Virus record (IMG/VR): IMGVR_UViG_3300028550_001146
Coordinates: 1 to 24,507 of that record
Source: a virus
Strand: one strand, 5' to 3'
DNA length: 24,507 bases
In this document: positions 1 to 5,910 of the stretch, piece by piece
How the letters are laid out: each line of letters starts with the position of its first letter
Position numbering within the stretch: position 1 is the stretch's first letter
Position numbers and translations under genes: made by a program
Notes under the pieces: model-generated
Seen by the model: the letters and a program-made list of their open reading frames with translations, nothing else
What the model was told of the DNA's origin: nothing
Databases searched by the model: none

Positions 1-8
1 ATTCAGTA

Positions 9-37
9 TTGACATAACGTTAATTAGGCCTTATTGT
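9..37 (+). promoter_or_regulatory. Sigma70-like promoter for the left rightward operon
   Basis: A perfect -35 box TTGACA lies at 9-14. A 17-nt spacer separates it from TATTGT (32-37), which matches 4 of 6 positions of the -10 consensus. It points toward the first gene at 70. The spacer contains the small palindrome TAACGTTA (15-22), which could be part of an operator. No other promoter is needed to explain the seven-gene series up to 1911. Confidence 0.6.
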
Positions 38-69
38 AGCTACTCATTCATACACATATAGGTACATAC

Positions 70-354
70 ATGACTTCATTAACTAACAATCAATCTTCGG
101 CTCTTGCTGTGTTCCATAGCGCAATAGAAACCAACTCTGACTTTGAATGGGGTGACTACTTTTATATGGACGACCTACTGGATATGCTTACCGATAACGG
201 TTGGGAGCGTAAAGCCGCAGAGGGAACAGTCGGCAGTCTACTGGATTCAACGGGCGCAGACGTTCAGGCTTTCGATGAAGTAGAGAACCCAGACAAAAAT
301 GATAGCCTTGAGATGCTTTATGTTGTACACCACGACCACAACTGGGGTGAATAG
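70..354 (+). CDS. Hypothetical acidic early phage protein (94 aa)
   Basis: The family is not recognised. The protein is small and strongly acidic (many Asp/Glu, last residues HNWGE), with no membrane segment or Cys/His cluster. A helical region around residues 30-62 (MDDLLDML through VGSLLD) could be a small fold for protein-protein contact. AGG at 61 lies just upstream of the ATG at 70, and the gene is the first downstream of the promoter at 9-37. Small acidic leading-operon proteins in phages are often host-takeover or anti-defence factors. That role is an inference from position only. Confidence 0.7.
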   Translation: MTSLTNNQSSALAVFHSAIETNSDFEWGDYFYMDDLLDMLTDNGWERKAAEGTVGSLLDSTGADVQAFDEVENPDKNDSLEMLYVVHHDHNWGE

Positions 355-422
355 TAGCTTTATAGAGCCACTTTTCGAGGTGGCTTTATTAAACCAACTA
401 ACCAATAGAGAGAGAGATAACC
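355..422 (+). repeat. Modular intergenic leader, copy 1
   Basis: The spacer after the first gene has the order TAGTAGCTTTA, hairpin (366-385), TTAAACCAACTAA, then a GA-rich Shine-Dalgarno run at 408-417, five bases before the ATG at 423. The same order recurs at 667-742 with similar flanks but a different hairpin sequence. Confidence 0.6.
366..390 (+). terminator. UUCG-capped hairpin, possible weak terminator or processing site
   Basis: AGCCACTT and AGGTGGCT form an 8-bp stem (one G-T pair) around a TTCG tetraloop at 366-385, followed by TTATT. The U-tract is short, so this may be an attenuator or mRNA-stabilising hairpin and need not stop transcription. It sits between the first two genes, inside a repeated intergenic module (see the module at 355-422). 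Confidence 0.5.
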
Positions 423-668
423 ATGACAAACTTAATAGGCGTTGAAGATATAACCAAATACAGTGACCAAGAGTTGAGGTTGCGAGTGTTAAATGACCAA
501 TACTTTTATGATCTGATGAAAAATAGAGACTGGCTATATACAGAGGTAGCAGACCAATTCATATACAGCGATCAACAGTTTGCGGAATTAGAAAAAGCCG
601 TTGACGAAATACACGAAAGAGTCTGGCCGCAACCGATACATGTAGGCGGTGGCTTGTACGTTTCCTAG
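423..668 (+). CDS. Hypothetical phage protein (81 aa)
   Basis: The family is not recognised. The protein is mostly helical in appearance and acidic, rich in aromatic residues (FYDL, WLYTE, FIYSD), with a Gly-rich end (HVGGGLYVS). It has no membrane segment or metal motif. The start at 423 is supported by the GAGAGAGAGA run at 408-417. It is flanked on both sides by copies of the repeated intergenic module, as if it were an exchangeable single-gene cassette. The function is unknown. Confidence 0.7.
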   Translation: MTNLIGVEDITKYSDQELRLRVLNDQYFYDLMKNRDWLYTEVADQFIYSDQQFAELEKAVDEIHERVWPQPIHVGGGLYVS

Positions 669-742
669 TAGCTTTAACTAATGAGCATTCGATAAGAGTG
701 CTTATTCTTAAACCAACTAAAACCAACAGAGAGAGTATAAAA
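667..742 (+). repeat. Modular intergenic leader, copy 2
   Basis: This is the second copy of the element at 355-422: TAGTAGCTTTA (667-677), a hairpin with stem AGCATTC/GAGTGCT and loop GATAA (684-702), TTAAACCAACTAA, then GAGAGAG (729-735) before the ATG at 743. The stem sequence differs from copy 1 while the flanking blocks are conserved, so structure and flanks, not the stem sequence, appear to be kept. Confidence 0.6.
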
Positions 743-1018
743 ATGATAGCTAATAAATGTTATATAAGCCCCAAACTCGAAGAGCAATTCGGTTATTCAG
801 TTTACAGAGTAGATAATGATGTAAATGGGAATCCACGTTATGTTATAAAGCATGGAGCTTTTGGAGAGACTTACAGCGAAGCAAAAAAGGTCGCCAATAG
901 CTTAGGCTTTAAAGTTTACCGCGCAAGGTGGTTCGGTGGTGGTTTTGTCGGTTCTTCTTATAATCTTGAGAATACTATCGAGCAAATAATCGACGTTCGC
1001 AGTGAGGTGACAGCATGA
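743..1018 (+). CDS. Hypothetical phage protein (91 aa)
   Basis: The open frame extends upstream to 698, but that part lies in the repeated leader. The ATG at 743, eight bases after a GAGAGAG ribosome site, is the likely start (MIANKCYISP...). The family is not recognised. A stretch of alternating polar and aromatic residues (YRVDNDVNGNPRYVIKHG) followed by a helix (YSEAKKVANSLG) suggests a small alpha/beta fold. Its 3' end, GAGGTGACAGCATGA, holds the Shine-Dalgarno and the ATG of the next gene, so the two are translationally coupled. Confidence 0.7.
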   Translation: MIANKCYISPKLEEQFGYSVYRVDNDVNGNPRYVIKHGAFGETYSEAKKVANSLGFKVYRARWFGGGFVGSSYNLENTIEQIIDVRSEVTA

Positions 1019-1296
1019 AAATCGACACATTAGAAAAACTAGAGATATTAATGTTTGGCCTAAATGCTGGGCGAGGTTTGGAAATTCAAATAGAATCTGG
1101 AGCAGAAGGCGCTTTGTTCTTAGGTGACTTTGACGGTTTAGGTTTCCGTATCGATAGTGGCGGCAAAATAAAAGAGTGGATAAACACAGGTCAAGAACGC
1201 GACTTGTGGATTCTGGAAGGTTGTCTTTCTAGCTCTATAAAAGAAGCTAAAGACTGGTTTAAACACATACAAGAAATGAACGAGGTGACAGTATGA
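1015..1296 (+). CDS. Hypothetical phage protein (93 aa)
   Basis: The family is not recognised. The start overlaps the previous stop as ATGA. The N-terminal helix (residues 3-15) is followed by a glycine-rich beta-like part (EGALFLGDFDGLGFRIDSGG, about 30-50) and a C-terminal helix. No catalytic motif is visible. The C-terminus NEVTV* is encoded by the same GAGGTGACANNATGA junction that ends the neighbours on both sides. Confidence 0.65.
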   Translation: MKIDTLEKLEILMFGLNAGRGLEIQIESGAEGALFLGDFDGLGFRIDSGGKIKEWINTGQERDLWILEGCLSSSIKEAKDWFKHIQEMNEVTV

Positions 1297-1493
1297 GCAA
1301 CCATGAACAGTTAGGCGATCAATTACAGGCGTTTTACTTAGATTATGTTAATAACTACCTAACAGTAGCTAGAATAGCAGAGCATAACGGTTTAACGGAA
1401 CACCACGCGGCCACATTGGTTGATATGGGGCGCAAAATCCACAACATCCGCGTTGATGCGTGGAACTACTGCCAAAATGAGGTGACACAATGA
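1293..1493 (+). CDS. Small HTH-like phage protein (66 aa)
   Basis: The protein has one compact helical region. The segment VARIAEHNGLTEHHAATLVD (residues 25-44) has the spacing of a helix-turn-helix, and the following helix (MGRKIHNIRVDAWNY) could dimerise. Similar short proteins occur in early operons of many phages, with unknown function. A DNA-binding role is an inference from the HTH look. The gene is coupled by ATGA to both neighbours and ends with the repeated junction (NEVTQ*). Confidence 0.65.
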   Translation: MSNHEQLGDQLQAFYLDYVNNYLTVARIAEHNGLTEHHAATLVDMGRKIHNIRVDAWNYCQNEVTQ

Positions 1494-1675
1494 GAATCAG
1501 TAACAACAGACTAGCCGCAGAGAATAGAGCCAAACGCTATTTAAACAGCAAACAAGCAGAAAGGCAGAATATGGAGCGTAAAAAAATGGACAATTTCATG
1601 TGTTTCTTTTCAGGTTTGGCCATAGCATTTATTATTGGTTGCGGCTATGAAATTTATATTATGGGGGCGTTGTAA
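1490..1675 (+). CDS. Small single-pass membrane protein (61 aa)
   Basis: A basic, charged N-terminal half (residues 1-34, many Arg/Lys) is followed by one hydrophobic segment at about 36-58 (FMCFFSGLAIAFIIGCGYEI). By the positive-inside rule the N-terminus would face the cytoplasm. It could be an early membrane effector, for example for superinfection exclusion or host membrane remodelling, but no family is recognised. It overlaps the previous gene (ATGA) and shares the A of TAATG with the next. Confidence 0.65.
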   Translation: MRISNNRLAAENRAKRYLNSKQAERQNMERKKMDNFMCFFSGLAIAFIIGCGYEIYIMGAL

Positions 1676-1911
1676 TGTATACGGAAACATGCCCAGATTG
1701 CTTAGGCGTTGGCACTATTACCCATCGCAAAATGTTAAGCGTTCATATGGAGACGGTAAACTGTGGAAAGTGTAAAGGCAAAAAGGTTATTAAATACAAG
1801 ACAAGCTTAGAAAGTAGGGAATATCATCGCAAAAAAAAGCAAAGCAAAAGGGTAACTACTCCGGTACGTTGGACACCACCCGAAAAAATACCAGAAGAAT
1901 ATACACTCTAA
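1675..1911 (+). CDS. Small DnaJ-type zinc-finger protein (78 aa)
   Basis: Two CxxCxGxx-type half-sites are visible: CPDCLGVG (residues 6-13) and CGKCKGKK (30-37). Together they would bind one zinc ion as in the DnaJ cysteine-rich domain. The C-terminal half is highly basic (HRKKKQSKR) and proline-rich at the end. The family is known only for the finger; a nucleic-acid or protein-binding role is inferred. This is the last gene before the terminator at 1925-1947. Confidence 0.7.
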   Translation: MYTETCPDCLGVGTITHRKMLSVHMETVNCGKCKGKKVIKYKTSLESREYHRKKKQSKRVTTPVRWTPPEKIPEEYTL

Positions 1912-1924
1912 ATCCCTGCCATTT

Positions 1925-1947
1925 GCCCCAATCATTGGGGCTTTTTT
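1925..1947 (+). terminator. Rho-independent terminator of the left operon
   Basis: A perfect 7-bp stem GCCCCAA/TTGGGGC with loop TCA (1925-1941) is followed by six T (1942-1947). It lies 13 bases after the stop of the last rightward gene. In the leftward direction the hairpin is not followed by a U-tract, so the converging operon ending at 1966 is not obviously terminated here. Confidence 0.9.
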
Positions 1948-1965
1948 ATGCCTGTTACTTTCCTG

Positions 1966-3138
1966 TTAGTATCCTGCCATTTCAGCCTTGAAGGTTTGCC
2001 GCTCTAACTCCCCATATTCTTTATGATGAGTTACGCATGTCATTGTTCGCCCTGCTCCGTAGCCTTTTCCTGCATGGTAAGCATCCGTGGCACATAATAC
2101 GCCCCATTGCTCCATAATCATGCCGCCACGCTCTTCTACCGTCTTATGATGCAAGTGTGCAGTGTAACCATAGACAAACGGACATTCGCCCCATTCTTTT
2201 CGATAATCCCTAGTCGCTACTTCGTACATCTTTTGTGCGTTGATACCGTCGCCATGATGCGTCAATATAAAAGTCTTGCCCCATACGAACGGGATAAATT
2301 TCTTTTGGTTACAGAGAACAGTTATTCGTGGCTCATTGTGAAAGTAAGCCGTCATAATTTGATTCATAAACAGGGAAGCGTTTTTATCATGATTACCCTG
2401 CACGTTTATCACGTAAACATGGGCGTGTTTTTCAAGTAATCGCGTTATCATTCTATGCATGAGTTTAGCCGCATGCTCGATAGTCCTGCCATACCTGCCA
2501 TCGGTATCTTGTGGCGTTCCTGCGGTCGTTAGTCCAGAAACAGAATCGGTATGCAAAAAATCACCCATGTTTAAGAACAATCCAGATTCAGCATTGGGCG
2601 ATCTTTTAATCAGGGATTCAAAACTTTGCTCCAGTAGGTTTTCTGCTATGTTCACATCATAGTTATGACCAGTCTCAGTTTTATAACTGTACATACCTAA
2701 GTGGTGGTCGCCTATGGCATAGACATTTAAACGATCTTGAATACTTGTAATTGGTGCGGTGACAGGCTTGTAAACATTTTTCACGCTATCAATCAGGCCA
2801 TTGGTGAAGTCTTGTAGTCGTTCCTCTAGCGCACTATCCTTGTCCCTTTCCTGCCTTACATACTGCCCTGCTAGGTTGCCGTCTTTATCGTACCGACTAG
2901 TGACAAATTTGGCACTGAAACCTTCCATCGTTTGATGGTCAACGTCCCGATGGGGAGCGACTGCATTTAATGAGGCTTTATTTTCTAGTTTCTTAAGGGA
3001 TTCGCGCAAGGTAGACGGGTCGATATTCAAAGCCCTAGCCGCGCCTTTAATAGTTCCATGCTCAATTAAGGCTTTAACATTCCTTGTTTGCTTTTCAGTA
3101 TCACAATATGACAACAACATTTCAGGATTAATGTGCAT
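1966..3138 (-). CDS. HTH-metallophosphoesterase fusion protein (390 aa)
   Basis: Residues about 15-55 form a helix-turn-helix (GTIKGAARALNIDPSTLRESLKK). From about 138 the protein is a calcineurin-like metallophosphoesterase: DHH in AIGDHHLG (142-148), GDFLH (192-196), GNHD (249-252), THHGD (293-297) and AHLHH (327-331). All the usual metal ligands seem present, so it should be an active two-metal phosphatase or nuclease of the SbcD/Mre11 superfamily type. It closes the leftward recombination operon and starts ten bases after the 23-aa peptide gene, with GGAG before the ATG. A role in DNA-end processing is inferred from the operon. The N-terminal DNA-binding module suggests sequence-specific targeting. 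Confidence 0.85.
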   Translation of the reverse strand: MHINPEMLLSYCDTEKQTRNVKALIEHGTIKGAARALNIDPSTLRESLKKLENKASLNAVAPHRDVDHQTMEGFSAKFVTSRYDKDGNLAGQYVRQERDKDSALEERLQDFTNGLIDSVKNVYKPVTAPITSIQDRLNVYAIGDHHLGMYSYKTETGHNYDVNIAENLLEQSFESLIKRSPNAESGLFLNMGDFLHTDSVSGLTTAGTPQDTDGRYGRTIEHAAKLMHRMITRLLEKHAHVYVINVQGNHDKNASLFMNQIMTAYFHNEPRITVLCNQKKFIPFVWGKTFILTHHGDGINAQKMYEVATRDYRKEWGECPFVYGYTAHLHHKTVEERGGMIMEQWGVLCATDAYHAGKGYGAGRTMTCVTHHKEYGELERQTFKAEMAGY

Positions 3139-3148
3139 ATTAACTCCG

Positions 3149-3220
3149 TTACATTCTTAAATCATCCTTAGCAATTACCATTAAACCAAAAACTGCTAAA
3201 AATATATAGCAAGTAACCAT
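3149..3220 (-). CDS. 23-residue membrane micropeptide
   Basis: The sequence MVTCYIFLAVFGLMVIAKDD, then LRM, is one hydrophobic helix with a short charged tail. The start ATG (3220) has one of the best ribosome sites in the window, AGGAGG with six bases to the ATG. It lies 10 bases upstream of the metallophosphoesterase gene and just downstream of a TATAAT promoter on the same strand. The size, the TM helix and the strong SD argue for a real small gene. It could instead be a leader peptide controlling the downstream gene. Its function is unknown. Confidence 0.55.
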   Translation of the reverse strand: MVTCYIFLAVFGLMVIAKDDLRM

Positions 3221-3248
3221 TTGCGACCTCCTTAGTGTGTGAAGCCGC

Positions 3249-3278
3249 ATTATACTTGCCTGTTAAGCCCTTTTGTAA
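3249..3278 (-). promoter_or_regulatory. Internal leftward promoter before the micropeptide
   Basis: On the minus strand a perfect TATAAT (3254-3249) follows TTACAA (3278-3273) with an 18-nt spacer. The -35 is a weak match. It would start a transcript carrying the 23-aa peptide and the metallophosphoesterase independently of the main leftward promoter at 5618-5647. Confidence 0.5.
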
Positions 3279-3310
3279 TGACTTTTATCTATAAGCCATA
3301 TACCAAAAAG

Positions 3311-3643
3311 TTATTTACTCCACGTTTCTAGTCGCTCAATTTCAGCTTCTATGTAAAACTTGATTTTCTTTGCATCCCTTAACTGGTCACTATGCGAGGC
3401 AATGCCGTAACGGTAGCATGACCGGAATATCTCCCCCATTTGAGAATTCATATTCTTATAAGAGATCAGGTGTTGTAGTTCACTAGCGTCATCAGGCAAT
3501 TCATAATAGCTTGCCGTACTTCCATCGCTGACATTGTCAATAGAATCGTGCGCTTCTTGCATTTCATTGTCGATAGATGATTCAAGTGCAGGCGTTGCTT
3601 TCTGCAACATTTCCCATTCTTTTTCAGTCACTTTATTTTGCAT
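3311..3643 (-). CDS. DUF3310-like phage protein (110 aa)
   Basis: The C-terminal half (about 45-108) has the pattern of DUF3310 proteins: an aromatic YYELP start, KNMNSQMGEIFRSCYRYG, and a final D-x-x-KIKFYIEAEIERL helix. The N-terminal 40 residues are acidic and low in complexity. DUF3310 proteins are common in phage nucleotide and recombination regions, and their activity is not established. GGAG precedes the ATG. It follows the SSB-like gene after a 105-bp spacer in which I see no gene. Confidence 0.65.
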   Translation of the reverse strand: MQNKVTEKEWEMLQKATPALESSIDNEMQEAHDSIDNVSDGSTASYYELPDDASELQHLISYKNMNSQMGEIFRSCYRYGIASHSDQLRDAKKIKFYIEAEIERLETWSK

Positions 3644-3748
3644 GGCTTGTCTCCTTTAATTAATAGCGCGTTTCGGCCACCACACGCGCCACATGGTCAG
3701 ATTGTTACAGCCATTGCTTGCTAAAGGCAATTTTTAAAACGGTATTCA

Positions 3749-4042
3749 TCAGAAGGGAATGTCTTCGTCTATAACAGCTTTGCTTTGTGGTGCAGATTGT
3801 GGTGCAGATTGTGCGCCATCTGTGAAAAACACCTTAACATTACCCAAGATTGGAGTCTGTACACCCTGCTCGCGCTCTTCTTTGTCCACACTTTGGCTGA
3901 TAAAACCGTTGTTTTCGTACTGATCTTGCTGATCTGTGTCTACAAACGTAGTTAGATCAAGGTAAGTACCCTTTGCCCCTGCATACAGGCGAGCTTTGTC
4001 GATCTTTGTAACGTCAATTCGTACTGATAAACCTATTTTCAT
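3749..4042 (-). CDS. Small phage SSB-like protein (97 aa)
   Basis: The start MKIGLSVRIDVTKIDKARLY matches a family of short phage proteins annotated as single-stranded DNA-binding. The beta-rich core runs to about residue 73. The tail is a linker with SAPQSAPQS and an acidic tip, DEDIPF, like the C-terminal tip of bacterial SSB that recruits partner enzymes. It follows the ERF and exonuclease genes, with an ATGA overlap to the exonuclease. It probably coats ssDNA produced by the exonuclease. At 97 aa it is shorter than host SSB and has no canonical long OB fold that I can confirm. Confidence 0.75.
   Translation of the reverse strand: MKIGLSVRIDVTKIDKARLYAGAKGTYLDLTTFVDTDQQDQYENNGFISQSVDKEEREQGVQTPILGNVKVFFTDGAQSAPQSAPQSKAVIDEDIPF
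3786..3809 (-). repeat. 12-bp tandem duplication in the SSB linker
   Basis: TGTGGTGCAGAT occurs twice in direct contact (3786-3797 and 3798-3809). It encodes the repeated SAPQ of the flexible linker and keeps the reading frame. This looks like simple slippage in a disordered linker. Confidence 0.75.
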
Positions 4043-4650
4043 GCTAATTTCTCCGTTTCGTTGATAATAATTGTAACAGCTTTGTCTATTTCAGCCGCTA
4101 GTTTTTCAATATACTCTTCATCGCGCTCAACCCTGATTATTAAGTGATGGGGCTTTTTGTCAGAATACGCCATTAAATCCCACCACTTAGCTCCAGTAAT
4201 CATCATACAGCCCATGACTTGTTGCTTGTACTTAGTAACAAAGGACTTATTGTCTCTATGATAGCCTACCATGTTAGCAGGACACTTCACCTCTAGTCCA
4301 CCTTCAAAAATTCCATCATTGTCTTTAATAAGACCATCCGGTGAACACCCAAACTCTTCAGAATCGTCTAGGATAAAACCGTATTCTGTTACTTTTTGGT
4401 CAGTTAAAAATTCATAATATTCACGCGCTTCAGGCTCTAGCCTTGTTCCCCTTTCCATATGCTCATTAACGTATACAGGAGCGCGAACACCATTTAATCT
4501 TTCATCCACCAACTCATCAATATACTTACTAGCAGAAGTGCTTGGCTTTCCTGTAGATGTTATCAGCTTGTTAAACATGGAAGCGGATGGTCTGCCCAAT
4601 CTAGCGGCAAACCACTCGTCACTTCCCTGCTCATGGTCTAAGATAATCAC
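4039..4650 (-). CDS. YqaJ/lambda-Exo-type recombination exonuclease (203 aa)
   Basis: The signature QGSDEWFAARLG (residues 8-19), GTRLEPEARE (68-77), CSPDGLI (102-108) and GLEVKCP (118-124) is that of the YqaJ viral recombinase family in the PD-(D/E)XK superfamily. The likely metal ligands are D105 and E120, with K122. It would resect dsDNA 5' ends and expose 3' ssDNA for the ERF protein encoded directly upstream. The start is GTG (4650), overlapping the ERF stop as GTGA; the next in-frame ATG lies inside the conserved core, so GTG is preferred. The length is typical. Confidence 0.92.
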   Translation of the reverse strand: MIILDHEQGSDEWFAARLGRPSASMFNKLITSTGKPSTSASKYIDELVDERLNGVRAPVYVNEHMERGTRLEPEAREYYEFLTDQKVTEYGFILDDSEEFGCSPDGLIKDNDGIFEGGLEVKCPANMVGYHRDNKSFVTKYKQQVMGCMMITGAKWWDLMAYSDKKPHHLIIRVERDEEYIEKLAAEIDKAVTIIINETEKLA

Positions 4651-5222
4651 TTGTTAGCCTTTGCCTTTAGCGCACTAACTGCCTTAGAGTAGTGAACCGC
4701 TAACATTAAATCGACAGAGGTAGTTTTGAAATGCTGTAAAAATACTTTAACATCTACACCATGATCCGCTAGTAGTCCCTTAATCTCTTCAGCCTGATCT
4801 GCCGACACTACAGCGGTTTTGCTCTGATTATTGCGTATCATTGCCGACTCTGCATCGTCATCTGCCGTTGGAATCCCTGCAATAGACTGCAAAGCATACC
4901 GTCTTGCGTAAGTTATTGCGCTTCCTGCCGATTGTGGATCAGCTTTAGTAGTGGGTAGCGTATAAGAATGCTCTAAATATTCACCAGATTCGTGCATCAG
5001 CATAGTTACTACGCCTATCCTACCCTCGTCATTAGTTGGGAATTGCGTGTAAGAAAGCCCATTGTTTGCAAAAGGCTCTTTAATTGCCTTAATTACAGAC
5101 GTTAAATCGGCATAATCAGATTTAAAGAATGGGTTTTTACTCTCTTTAACCGCACCGCCCATCTCTTCCTGCGCTTTACATAAAGCAGAAGCTAGATTTT
5201 TAATTGATTCACTTGATTTCAT
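4647..5222 (-). CDS. erf: ERF-family single-strand annealing protein (191 aa)
   Basis: The N-terminal two-thirds matches the ERF superfamily (P22 Erf): KNPFFKSDYADL (29-40), the central FANNGLSYTQFP, and DPQSAGSAITYARRYAL (95-111), then GIPTADDDAE (116-125). ERF proteins form rings on ssDNA, anneal complementary strands and support circularisation and recombination of phage DNA. It pairs with the exonuclease downstream (GTGA overlap) and the SSB-like protein. The C-terminal part (about 130-191) is probably a partner-binding helix region. Its ATG overlaps the stop of a 52-aa ORF, with AAGGAG upstream. Confidence 0.92.
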   Translation of the reverse strand: MKSSESIKNLASALCKAQEEMGGAVKESKNPFFKSDYADLTSVIKAIKEPFANNGLSYTQFPTNDEGRIGVVTMLMHESGEYLEHSYTLPTTKADPQSAGSAITYARRYALQSIAGIPTADDDAESAMIRNNQSKTAVVSADQAEEIKGLLADHGVDVKVFLQHFKTTSVDLMLAVHYSKAVSALKAKANK

Positions 5223-5377
5223 ATTAATATCTCCTTTGATTGGTTCTGTTCTAGCACATATCTTGCACCGTAGCCTATATAGTATGCTTCTGACTCGTCC
5301 TCTCTGACAGTTTCGCCACGTTGACAGTCATAGTTACCACGATCAAGGTCATTTAAAAACTCAATATCGCTTCTCAT
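5219..5377 (-). CDS. Small hypothetical protein (52 aa)
   Basis: The ORF begins MRSDIEFLNDLDRG and ends QNQSKEILI. It is joined to both neighbours by ATGA overlaps (start at 5377 over the stop of the 71-aa gene, stop at 5219-5221 over the ERF start), and the 3' end carries the AAGGAG of ERF. The composition is acidic, with a segment EDESEAYYIGYGARY resembling small proteins seen in other phage early operons. No function can be assigned. The coupling makes translation likely. Confidence 0.65.
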   Translation of the reverse strand: MRSDIEFLNDLDRGNYDCQRGETVREDESEAYYIGYGARYVLEQNQSKEILI

Positions 5378-5589
5378 TTTCTACCCCACATTTCTTGCCA
5401 ACGGTTTAGAATTGCTTGCACTTGTCTTTCTTTTTTATCGTAAGCTAACTTATCTTCCATCGTAAACTGTGATTCGCGATAAACCGGTGGCATTTCATAC
5501 GACTCTAAATCACTAGGGTCTTTGCCAGTTATCTTACTTATAAAGTTATTAAAATAATCTTCTGGATGTTGTATCGGGTGGTCTTTCAT
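5374..5589 (-). CDS. Hypothetical protein, first gene of the leftward operon (71 aa)
   Basis: The family is not recognised. The protein is charged and predicted helical, with a Trp-containing end (RWQEMWGRK). It is the first gene after the leftward promoter at 5618-5647, with GAGG upstream of the ATG at 5589, and is coupled to the 52-aa ORF. No membrane or metal motif is seen. Confidence 0.65.
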   Translation of the reverse strand: MKDHPIQHPEDYFNNFISKITGKDPSDLESYEMPPVYRESQFTMEDKLAYDKKERQVQAILNRWQEMWGRK

Positions 5590-5617
5590 TTTTATTATCC
5601 TCTGTTGTTGTAGTTTT

Positions 5618-5647
5618 ATTCTATAACTATTATTAATGCCTTGTCAA
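5618..5647 (-). promoter_or_regulatory. Leftward early promoter
   Basis: On the minus strand a perfect TTGACA (5647-5642) is followed after 18 nt by TAGAAT (5623-5618), 5 of 6 to the -10 consensus. An alternative -10, TATAGA, has a 16-nt spacer. It drives the 71-aa gene and the recombination operon. Its -35 lies in the dyad at 5643-5659. Confidence 0.7.
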
Positions 5648-5659
5648 ACACTTGTTGAC
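5643..5659. promoter_or_regulatory. Candidate operator dyad between divergent promoters
   Basis: GTCAA-acacttg-TTGAC is a 17-bp imperfect dyad with perfect 5-bp arms. It covers the leftward -35 and most of the rightward -35, so one repressor dimer could close both promoters. The Cro-like protein encoded at 5710 is the obvious candidate. Arms made of -35 boxes could also be palindromic by chance because two promoters face away from each other. Confidence 0.4.
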
Positions 5660-5683
5660 TATCTAACTAAATTAAATTAAAGT
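5655..5683 (+). promoter_or_regulatory. Rightward early promoter
   Basis: TTGACT (5655-5660) and TAAAGT (5678-5683, 4 of 6) are separated by 17 nt, upstream of the HTH gene at 5710. The -10 is a modest match. Confidence 0.45.
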
Positions 5684-5709
5684 TCACTTTCACTTACAAG
5701 GAAATCACT

Positions 5710-5910
5710 ATGGATATCAAAAGATCAATCGAACATTTCATGTATGAACTACGCTTGAACCAGAATCAGCTTGCTATTAAAGCAGGGATGGACGTTTCTA
5801 CCCTTAGCCTTATTAGAAATCAGCGCAGATCACCTAACTTGGACTCATTAAATAAGCTCGCTACTGCTTGTGAAGTTAAAGTAAGCGAATTTATCGCGGC
5901 TGGTGAGTAA
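5710..5910 (+). CDS. Cro/C1-type helix-turn-helix regulator (66 aa)
   Basis: This is a single-domain XRE/Cro-type protein. The HTH lies at about 17-38 (NQNQLAIKAGMDVSTLSLIRNQ), followed by the usual SPNLDSLNKLATACEVKVSEF helices. It has no cleavage or oligomerisation domain, so it is more like Cro than CI. It is the first gene after the divergent control region and overlaps the initiator gene by one base (TAATG). It probably autoregulates and controls the leftward promoter through the dyad at 5643-5659 (inference). AAGGA precedes the ATG. Confidence 0.85.
   Translation: MDIKRSIEHFMYELRLNQNQLAIKAGMDVSTLSLIRNQRRSPNLDSLNKLATACEVKVSEFIAAGE

Noticed and set aside
698-742. Upstream start for the third gene at 698
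   Set aside because: The extra residues come from the repeated hairpin/leader module; the ATG at 743 follows the GAGAGAG ribosome site shared with the previous leader.
2107-2662. Rightward ORFs opposite the metallophosphoesterase gene
   Set aside because: They are antisense shadows of a gene with all its catalytic motifs intact.
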